From Candidatus Brocadiaceae bacterium (GTDB lineage: Bacteria; Planctomycetota; MHYJ01; JACQXL01; CAKKQI01), in NCBI GenBank assembly GCA_919901895.1, contig CAKKQI010000056.1:1-10768 (forward strand): 10,768 bases of DNA, given 5' to 3'. Of the stretch, positions 6,175-10,768 are shown piece after piece (position 1 is the stretch's first letter; each line of letters begins with the position of its first letter). The position numbers and the translations under genes were made by a program. The notes under the pieces were generated by a model that saw only the letters and a program-made list of their open reading frames with translations, searched no databases and was not told the DNA's origin.

Positions 6175-6680
6175 TGAGCGTGTCCAAAAAGGGTAGTGGA
6201 CATAGACACCTAGGCGGGATGGGGTAGACGAAAGCCCTTGCTTTCGGTCTTAGCGGTTCGGCAAGGCTCACCGCCCCGAGTTTACCGAGGGGCTGTAGGA
6301 CTTCAGCCAGCCACCATAGGCGAGCTCGCCCTTCTGGGCGGGAGGCTTTGATTGTCCCCGCCTGGGCGGGGCGGAAATCAGTCCTTTGCTTGATAACGGT
6401 TCAAACCTTGGCTTGAACCTATCCTTATTCACCCCACCTAGGGGCGTGGTCGGGCATAAAGCCCGACGCTACCAAGGGGACTTCAAACGGCTAAATAATT
6501 ACGATTTTTCATCATCTCTGCACCACGTAGAGTTCAGGGTGGTGAACCCTACGCTTGCCATAAAGTCAGCATCCTTCATGGTGATTCACCGCATTTTCAT
6601 TATTAACGCCGCGGTGAACTCTGCGTAGTTCACCGCCCAAATTTTTGGGCTGATGCACAAAAGATTGTGCATTAGCCCTT
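6175..6680. repeat. Gene-free cluster of unrelated hairpin repeats
   Basis: About 500 bases after the operon hold at least nine hairpins of differing sequence. They include TGTCC/GGACA (6181-6202), CGAAAG/CTTTCG (6229-6246), GCGGT/ACCGC (6253-6274), GGCGA/TCGCC (6319-6330), CCCCGCC/GGCGGGG (6356-6371) and GGTTCAA/TTGAACC (6398-6419). Further ones are GTCGGGC/GCCCGAC (6449-6467), CGTAG/CTACG with GTTCA/TGAAC inside (6526-6553), GCGGTGAACT/AGTTCACCGC (6611-6636) and a 14-bp stem at 6647-6678. I see no convincing protein gene: an 80-codon frame at 6386-6628 is made of these repeats. The cluster probably grew by repeated insertion of small non-autonomous elements; some stems may end transcription of the upstream operon. 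Confidence 0.7.
6611..6678. repeat. Chain of three overlapping, mutually exclusive hairpins
   Basis: GCGGTGAACT-N6-AGTTCACCGC (6611-6636, 10 bp) shares its last two bases with GCCCAAA-TT-TTTGGGC (6635-6650). That hairpin shares GGGC with a 14-bp stem (6647-6678: left arm GGGCTGATGCACAA, loop AAGA, right arm TTGTGCATTAGCCC, one G-T wobble). TTAAAAA follows. No gene starts close enough downstream to call it an attenuator. Confidence 0.7.
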
Positions 6681-6700
6681 AAAAATACCCATACCCTTAT

Positions 6701-6719
6701 TGATTAACACGAGCAATCA
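6701..6719. promoter_or_regulatory. Possible enhancer dyad upstream of the sigma54 promoter
   Basis: TGATT-N9-AATCA forms a 19-base interrupted dyad about 110 bases upstream of the -24 element. Size and distance suit an NtrC-type activator site, but a 5-bp dyad in AT-rich DNA is weak evidence and only one copy is seen. Confidence 0.25.
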
Positions 6720-6811
6720 TTAAAGATTCCCCATATTTAACATCTTGTAAAATAAGAAGTTATAATTAGCATTTCATTTATTCTGAAATTAATCCTTCTT
6801 GCCTTACTTTT

Positions 6812-6826
6812 TGGCACAAAATTTGC
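6812..6826 (+). promoter_or_regulatory. Sigma54 (-24/-12) promoter
   Basis: The string TTGGCACAAAATTTGCATC (6811-6829) contains TGGCAC and TTGC with exactly ten bases between the invariant GG (6813-6814) and GC (6825-6826). This matches the sigma54 consensus TGGCAC-N5-TTGC. Transcription would start near 6838 and read toward the HD-GYP gene at 7057, giving a leader of about 220 nt. Two NtrC-family activators in the same window make it biologically coherent. Confidence 0.8.
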
Positions 6827-6847
6827 ATCATTAATATTAAAACCACT

Positions 6848-6939
6848 AGTCAGGTGAGGTCACCCGATGACCATCGAGGGACTGTCTTGACTTTATAGGC
6901 CCCTACTTTTCAGCCAAAGGTTGCTTAGCCAACGGCTAA
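6848..6939 (+). ncRNA. Structured 5' leader of unknown class (candidate)
   Basis: Just downstream of the predicted sigma54 start site lies a compact fold. AGTCA (6848-6852) pairs with TGACT (6888-6892) and encloses two 4-bp hairpins, GGTG-AGGT-CACC (6853-6864) and CGAT-GACC-ATCG (6865-6876). Their loops are complementary (GGT with ACC), as in a kissing interaction. TTAGCC-AAC-GGCTAA (6925-6939) follows, overlapping an alternative stem that starts at AGCC (6912). I could not match it to the consensus cores I know (c-di-GMP-I/II, fluoride, cobalamin, TPP, glycine, ydaO). It is called from pairing alone, without comparative support. Confidence 0.35.
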
Positions 6940-6969
6940 AATATTCAGAATTCAGGCCACTTTATCTCC

Positions 6970-7025
6970 GGCCAAGATTTATCCCGATTAGCATCTGGAA
7001 ATGCCGGTGATCTGGTGGGCTTTTT
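6970..7025 (+). terminator. Terminator-like hairpin in the HD-GYP leader
   Basis: An imperfect hairpin pairs CC-A-AGAT (6972-6978) with ATCTGG (7010-7015), CCG (6984-6986) with CGG (7005-7007), and GCAT (6991-6994) with ATGC (7001-7004). TGGGC and a T-run (7021-7025) follow directly. It sits 30 bases before the HD-GYP start codon, inside the predicted leader. A terminator there suggests either attenuation control or simple insulation from upstream reading; the stem is interrupted, so the call is tentative. Confidence 0.4.
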
Positions 7026-7056
7026 ATTTACACTCCCGATGTGTCTCGGAACAAGT

Positions 7057-8043
7057 ATGAACCATAAAATTTTAATCGTTGATGACGAACCAGCGGTCAG
7101 GGAAATGATGGTAACCTTCCTGACAAAATCAGGTTACGAAACTTTTGTCGCCGAATCAGGCACCGAGGCAATCCGGCAAATAAAAAATAAAGTTTTTTCG
7201 CTGGTACTCTGTGATGTGGTGATGCCGGCCTCCCCGATTGATATCGGGGGACCGGCGATGGATGGTTTGCAGGTCCTGGCTGAAATCAAACGAATTAATC
7301 CGGCCCTGCCGGTTTTGATGATGAGCGGGGTCACCACTCACGACCTGGTGATTAAGTCGCTGGAAAAAGGTGCGGTTGATTTTATTGCCAAACCAATCAG
7401 CCTGGTTCAGGTCAACAAGATTATCAAGAAAGTCCTCAATCCCGATTTGAGAATCCCGCTGGAATATCCCTCGCCGGTGGCCCGGCTGATGCGCGAGGGA
7501 TATTTCGGAATATTAAAAACGACCAACCAGATGCTTGAAATGAAAAATCCTTATCTCAAAGGTCATTCCCAGCGGGTGGCGGATGCTGCGGTAAAAATTG
7601 CCCGCGGGTTAAAACTGCCGGATAATACGATTGAAGTAATTAACTATGCCGCTCTTTTGCATGACATCGGAAAGGTCGGAATCAGCGATGTCATCCTTTT
7701 TAAACCGGACAAATTAACCGCGCAGGAATGGGCGGATATTAAGACGCATCCGATTCTCAGCCGGATGATGGTGGAACAGTTACGGCTCTTCAGGGCTGAA
7801 GAACCGATTATTGAATATCACCACGAATGGTACGACGGTTCCGGTTACCCGAAAGGATTAAGCCATGAAGAAATCCCGCTGGGCGCCCGGGTTATCAGTA
7901 TCGCCGATGCCTATGACGCGATGACTTCAGACCGGCCTTACCGGGTTTCCCTGGATAAAATTAATGCGGAAAAAGTTCTCCGGAAATACAGCGGCACACA
8001 GTTTGACCCGAAAATGGTGGAAGTGTTTTTGGAAGTTATCTGA
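7057..8043 (+). CDS. Receiver-HD-GYP response regulator (probable c-di-GMP phosphodiesterase)
   Basis: The best start is ATG at 7057 (MNHKILIVDDEPAV, 328 residues). A GTG 14 codons upstream lies inside the leader hairpin and would add a peptide foreign to receiver domains; the SD before 7057 is weak (CGGA, 7047-7050). The receiver (1-125) has Asp9/Asp10, phospho-acceptor Asp53, Ser90 and Lys112. It carries about nine extra residues at 58-67, between 'D-V-V-M-P' and 'M-D-G', encoded by a palindromic repeat. The HD-GYP domain (about 145-328) shows GHSQRVAD (His170), LHDIGKVGI (His202-Asp203), His231, His255-His256, the GYP motif in DGSGYPKGL (261-269) and IADAYDAMTSDRPYR. All expected metal ligands appear present, so hydrolysis of cyclic di-GMP in the cytoplasm is likely. 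It lies 3 bases before a PAS histidine kinase gene, which is a likely phospho-donor, and behind a sigma54 promoter. Confidence 0.93.
   Translation: MNHKILIVDDEPAVREMMVTFLTKSGYETFVAESGTEAIRQIKNKVFSLVLCDVVMPASPIDIGGPAMDGLQVLAEIKRINPALPVLMMSGVTTHDLVIKSLEKGAVDFIAKPISLVQVNKIIKKVLNPDLRIPLEYPSPVARLMREGYFGILKTTNQMLEMKNPYLKGHSQRVADAAVKIARGLKLPDNTIEVINYAALLHDIGKVGISDVILFKPDKLTAQEWADIKTHPILSRMMVEQLRLFRAEEPIIEYHHEWYDGSGYPKGLSHEEIPLGARVISIADAYDAMTSDRPYRVSLDKINAEKVLRKYSGTQFDPKMVEVFLEVI
7228..7257 (+). repeat. In-gene palindromic element C (receiver loop of HD-GYP gene)
   Basis: CCCCGAT-TGAT-ATCGGGG (7232-7249) is embedded in frame after the phospho-acceptor Asp53, where receivers normally read 'D-x-x-M-P-G-M-D-G'. 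The stem core CCCCGAT/ATCGGG is that of elements A and B, but it is read in another codon phase. Confidence 0.65.
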
Positions 8044-8046
8044 ATT

Positions 8047-9138
8047 ATGGAAAATAGTGTTAATAACCAAAATAGTTTTCTTGATCATCTAATTGACAGC
8101 ATTATTATATTGGACGAAGAAGGCCGGATTAAGGAAATTAATCAATCCACTCTTAATCTTTTAGGTTATAGGAACAAAGAAGACCTACCCGGTAAGCCAA
8201 TGAGTTCAGTAAGCAAGAATTTTTCTCTCAAGGAAATAAAGGATAAAATCCCTTTACCGGATTATGAAATGGTCTATTTGAGCAGCCAGAAACAAGAAAT
8301 TCTGGTCAGTGTTAATATTACCACTCGCCAGAAAAACATTATTTTTATAGCCCGGGATATTAGAAAGACAAAAAACCTGATTGAGGAGCTCACCCAATCC
8401 AAACGGGAACTTGAAAAATCTTATACCCAACTACAGGAAAGTAAAGATGAACTGATTCGGTCTGAGAAACTTGCTTTTACCGGACGCATCGCCGCGAACA
8501 ATGCTCATGAGATAAGAAATCCTCTCGCCAACGTATCGATGGCCGTGGAGCAACTTAAGAAAGCCCCCCGCCGGCCCCAATATATTGAGACCGTTTTAAG
8601 AAATACCAAAAGGATTAACTATTTAATTACCGAACTATTAAACTGTGCTCGACCACCAAAACTTAACATCCGACCTTATAATATCCATAGAGTCTTAGAA
8701 GATGTTTTAGAATCCCTTAAAACTAAAATTGTTTCACAAAAGGTAACGGTAGCTAAAGGGGTTAGGGCTAAACTATCCAGAATAAAGATGGATAAAGAAC
8801 AAATGCACCGGGCTTTCTTGAATTTAGCCACGAATGCTATTGAGGCTATGCCTAACGGGGGCAGATTAGATTATCTTACAGAAACTAACGAAAACTTTTT
8901 AGTGGTGAAAATTAGAGATACCGGTAAGGGCATTCCGGAAGAAAATATTATTAGGATCTTTGACCCTTTCTTTAGCTCCAAGCCCGGTGGGGTCGGATTA
9001 GGATTGACTATCTGTTATGGGGTGATCGTCAGCCACGGTGGCACGATTGAGGTAAAAAGCAGGCTGAGAAAAGGAACGACCTTTACAATTTCTTTACCGT
9101 TTGAGCGAAAGAACGAGGGGCAGATAAAATTTGGGTAA
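8047..9138 (+). CDS. Soluble PAS-domain histidine kinase
   Basis: A 363-residue kinase without transmembrane helices. A PAS domain spans about 10-105 (LIDSIIILDEEGRIKEINQS, 'L-L-G-Y', 'I-F-I-A-R-D-I'). A charged coiled coil follows (about 106-140). The H-box is AHEIRNPL with His154, the N-box has Asn259/Asn263, G1 is DTGKGIP (291-297) and G2 is GGVGLGLTI (314-322). It starts 3 bases after the HD-GYP stop; the nearest SD-like GGAAG (8031-8035) is 11 bases away, so translation is probably coupled. The PAS input suggests a cytoplasmic redox, gas or small-molecule cue, but no heme or flavin motif is identifiable. Likely partners are the HD-GYP receiver just upstream and, beyond the repeat-filled gap, the receivers at 9372 and 9988. 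Its codons look more AT-rich at third positions than those of the 2855-8043 genes. Confidence 0.92.
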   Translation: MENSVNNQNSFLDHLIDSIIILDEEGRIKEINQSTLNLLGYRNKEDLPGKPMSSVSKNFSLKEIKDKIPLPDYEMVYLSSQKQEILVSVNITTRQKNIIFIARDIRKTKNLIEELTQSKRELEKSYTQLQESKDELIRSEKLAFTGRIAANNAHEIRNPLANVSMAVEQLKKAPRRPQYIETVLRNTKRINYLITELLNCARPPKLNIRPYNIHRVLEDVLESLKTKIVSQKVTVAKGVRAKLSRIKMDKEQMHRAFLNLATNAIEAMPNGGRLDYLTETNENFLVVKIRDTGKGIPEENIIRIFDPFFSSKPGGVGLGLTICYGVIVSHGGTIEVKSRLRKGTTFTISLPFERKNEGQIKFG

Positions 9139-9149
9139 AGAATTTTTGT

Positions 9150-9255
9150 AATTATGAGACTGTTGAAAAACCACCGCCCTGCCTGGGCGGAGCGGGACAC
9201 CGCGCTACCAAAATGTCCCAACAGCGGAGGTGGGTTTTTCAACAGTCTCAATTAT
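9150..9255. mobile_element. MITE-like element with 17-18 bp inverted repeats
   Basis: The left arm TGAGACTGTTGAAAAACC (9155-9172) is the exact reverse complement of 9233-9250. The outer flanks carry AATTAT on both sides (9150-9155 and 9250-9255), a plausible target-site duplication around a 94-bp body (9156-9249) that begins GAGACTG and ends CAGTCTC. Inside lie CCGCCC-N5-GGGCGG (9174-9190) and GGGACA/TGTCCC (9194-9219). There is no coding capacity, as expected for a non-autonomous element moved by a transposase elsewhere. The ends resemble those of some insertion sequences, but I do not assign a family. With its GGGTTTTT right arm it may also terminate the kinase transcript. Confidence 0.75.
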
Positions 9256-9260
9256 TTATA

Positions 9261-9341
9261 AGTCCCGTTACATCCCGAAAGGTCCCGCCAAAGGCGAGGC
9301 TCGCCCTATCGGGCGGCGGGATTTCGCTATCCCTAGGGACT
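9261..9341. repeat. Nested GC-rich palindrome
   Basis: A set of nested arms: AGTCCC (9261-9266) with GGGACT (9336-9341), TCCCGCC (9283-9289) with GGCGGGA (9315-9321), and an inner hairpin GGCGA-GGC-TCGCC (9293-9305). The inner motif resembles GGCGAGCTCGCC at 6319-6330. It is probably another small dispersed element, 30 bases before the next gene. Confidence 0.65.
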
Positions 9342-9371
9342 CACTATTTAATGATGGGATAGATCAACATT

Positions 9372-9986
9372 ATGGAAATAAAATGGGATCTTAAAAGAGG
9401 CGCAGAAATATATCGGTCAGTATATGATATCCGATTAAAAAAATGGGTTGCGACGGGTAAGATAAAGCGAGGCGAAGCACTTGTCTGGCGAAGCGGTTTT
9501 TCAGGTATGCGTAAAGCCGAAGACCTTGAGGAACTAGCGCCATTTTTTAACCAGTGGGAAAGAAAGCAGTTAAGAAGAACCAAAAAACCTGGTTTGCCCG
9601 GTAAACCACTACTTCAAAAAGACCAGATTAAGAATATTTTGATCATAGATGATGAAAAAGATTTGTGTTCACTTTTATCTGATGTCTTAACGCGCAAAGG
9701 ATATAATGTATCGGTCGCCCATAGCAAGAGGGAAGGCGTAACCTTTCTAAAGAAGGAATTACCTGACCTGGTATTTTTAGATTTAAAACTACCTGATGAC
9801 GATGGAATGAAAATTCTTTCTAAAATCAATAATATGGATTCTCGGCCGATCGTGAGCATCATTTCTGCCTATGGTAGTGAAGAAAAAAGAGAAGAAGCCA
9901 AGAAGAAAGGGGTTTATAGTTTTATTGACAAGCCCTTTACCGAGAAAGATATATTAAGGAATATCAGAAGTTGCATAAGGAAATAG
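9372..9986 (+). CDS. GYF_2-like domain fused to a response-regulator receiver
   Basis: A 204-residue protein. Residues 1-60 resemble GYF_2-type domains: 'L-K-K-W-V-A-T-G-K-I-K-R-G-E-A-L-V-W-R-S-G' followed by 'A-E-D-L-E-E-L', matching the family's 'GkI...tlVWkeGm..w.pa.ev.el' pattern, though the leading W-Y strand is less typical. A basic linker (61-85) leads to a receiver (about 87-204) with Asp93/Asp94, phospho-acceptor Asp137 (VFLDLKLPDDDG), Ser165 and Lys187 (DKPF). There is no output domain after the receiver, so the N-terminal part may act as a protein-binding or targeting module. The start at 9372 has only a weak SD-like GGGATAG (9356-9362). The stop TAG is one base before the next start, so the two genes are co-transcribed. 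Confidence 0.85.
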   Translation: MEIKWDLKRGAEIYRSVYDIRLKKWVATGKIKRGEALVWRSGFSGMRKAEDLEELAPFFNQWERKQLRRTKKPGLPGKPLLQKDQIKNILIIDDEKDLCSLLSDVLTRKGYNVSVAHSKREGVTFLKKELPDLVFLDLKLPDDDGMKILSKINNMDSRPIVSIISAYGSEEKREEAKKKGVYSFIDKPFTEKDILRNIRSCIRK

Positions 9987-9987
9987 C

Positions 9988-10768
9988 ATGGAAACTATTC
10001 TTATTGTCGATGATGAAAAAGAGATGTGCTGGATGCTTTCTAACCTTTTAAGAGAAGAGAAATATCAACCCATCACGGCGGGCAATGCTCAAGAAGCACT
10101 TAAAGCGGTAAATAAAACATCCCCTGAACTGATACTTTTAGATTTAAGGTTACCAGATCTGGATGGGATAGAAGTCTTAAAGAAATTAAAGAATCTCGAT
10201 AGGAATCTACCAGTTATTATGCTCACCGCCTATGGAGATATTAGTTCTGCGGCAAAAGCGATGAAATTGGGAGCCGTCGATTATATTACTAAGCCCTTTG
10301 ATAATAATGGATTGCTTCAGTTAATTAAAAAGACTCTTCAAATAAAATATTTGTCCAGGGAATTTAAAAATTTAAATCTGCCCTTAGGTGATAAACTGGC
10401 TATTGGAGAAGTCATGGGAAATAGTCCCCAGATTCGGCATATCTTTGAACAGGTAATGATTGTCGCACCTACTAATATGACCGTAATTCTTTGGGGAGAG
10501 AGCGGCACGGGCAAGGAATTGATCTCCCAGATGATTCACCACCACAGTCCCAGACGAGATAAACCATTTATTCCAATTGATTGCGGAACTTTCCCTGAAT
10601 CTCTCATAGAAAGTGAACTCTTTGGCCACGAGAAAGGCGCTTTCACCGGCGCAGAAACATCCAAAGAAGGCCGGTTTGAATTAGCCGAAGGTGGAACTAT
10701 TTTTTTGGATGAGATTAATAGTTTGACCGAGTCAACTCAAAGAAGGTTTCTAAGGGTGTTAGAAGAAA
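9988..10768 (+). CDS. Second NtrC-family sigma54 activator (truncated by window end)
   Basis: The frame opens at ATG 9988 (METILIVDDEKEM) after the SD AAGGAA (9977-9982) and runs open to the window edge, giving 260 visible residues. The receiver (1-118) has Asp8/Asp9, phospho-acceptor Asp52 (LLDLRLPDLDG), Thr80 and Lys102. The AAA+ domain begins near 138 with Walker A GESGTGKE (170-177), a canonical GAFTGA loop (217-222) and Walker B TIFLDE (237-242). The remaining ATPase segments and the expected Fis-type helix-turn-helix lie outside the window. It differs clearly from the activator at 4741: the receivers share only family-level motifs and the sigma54 loop is GAFTGA rather than GSFTGA. It is a candidate partner of the PAS kinase at 8047, with the repeat-filled gap at 9139-9371 between them. 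Confidence 0.93.
   Translation, partial: METILIVDDEKEMCWMLSNLLREEKYQPITAGNAQEALKAVNKTSPELILLDLRLPDLDGIEVLKKLKNLDRNLPVIMLTAYGDISSAAKAMKLGAVDYITKPFDNNGLLQLIKKTLQIKYLSREFKNLNLPLGDKLAIGEVMGNSPQIRHIFEQVMIVAPTNMTVILWGESGTGKELISQMIHHHSPRRDKPFIPIDCGTFPESLIESELFGHEKGAFTGAETSKEGRFELAEGGTIFLDEINSLTESTQRRFLRVLEE

Noticed and set aside
6398..6419. tRNA-like GGTTCAA arm
   Set aside because: No acceptor, D or anticodon arms can be built around it; it is one of the hairpins of the cluster.
6386..6628. 80-codon open frame on the plus strand
   Set aside because: It runs through the hairpin cluster, has no SD, and its sequence is just the repeats translated.
7015..7056. GTG start at 7015 for the HD-GYP gene
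   Set aside because: It lies in the 3' arm of the leader hairpin, and the 14 added residues do not belong to receiver domains; ATG 7057 begins at the usual first strand.

Overview
The window looks like a piece of an uncultured bacterial (MAG-type) chromosome of moderate GC. It has ordinary sigma70 and sigma54 signals, Shine-Dalgarno (SD) sites, tight operons, many short palindromic repeats and a heavy load of two-component signalling genes. No ribosomal or housekeeping marker is present. An affiliation with a deep-branching Gram-negative-type lineage (for example Omnitrophota or a similar candidate phylum) is an impression from gene style only. TAG, TAA and TGA are all used as stops.

Layout. 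(1) 1-309: the last codons of an upstream gene, then three copies of a 'TTTGTAGGCAC + hairpin' repeat. (2) 310-1995: an exported subtilisin-like (S8) protease with a beta-rich C-terminal half. (3) 2107-2573, minus strand: a DUF4258/DUF2283 small-gene pair with an ATGA overlap and a near-consensus promoter. The DUF4258 member is broken by an in-frame TAG. (4) 2855-6174: a two-gene operon of a membrane-bound sensor kinase with an extracytoplasmic Cache-type domain and an NtrC-family sigma54 activator. (5) 6175-7056: a long gene-free stretch. Its first 500 bases are packed with unrelated hairpins; it then holds a textbook sigma54 promoter (6812-6826) and a ~220-nt structured leader ending in a terminator-like hairpin. 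(6) 7057-9138: a receiver-HD-GYP protein (probable c-di-GMP phosphodiesterase) and a soluble PAS histidine kinase, 3 nt apart. (7) 9139-9371: a 94-bp MITE-like element with 17-18 bp inverted repeats, followed by a nested GC-rich hairpin. (8) 9372-10768: a GYF_2-like/receiver fusion and a second NtrC-family activator, 1 nt apart, the latter running off the window.

How the genes fit together. Two kinases, four receivers (two on sigma54 activators, one on a c-di-GMP hydrolase, one on a GYF-like domain) and a sigma54 promoter in front of the HD-GYP gene suggest a linked circuit. In this reading, phosphorylated NtrC-type proteins drive sigma54 transcription of a c-di-GMP turnover module.

The most unusual feature is a set of palindromic repeats sitting in frame inside protein genes. 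Two lie in the ATPase domain of the sensor kinase, one in the receiver domain of the HD-GYP protein and one in the protease. They appear as extra peptide segments in surface loops of well-known folds and resemble the intergenic palindromes of the same window. This recalls the in-gene palindromic elements of Rickettsia, but the family here is one I do not recognise.
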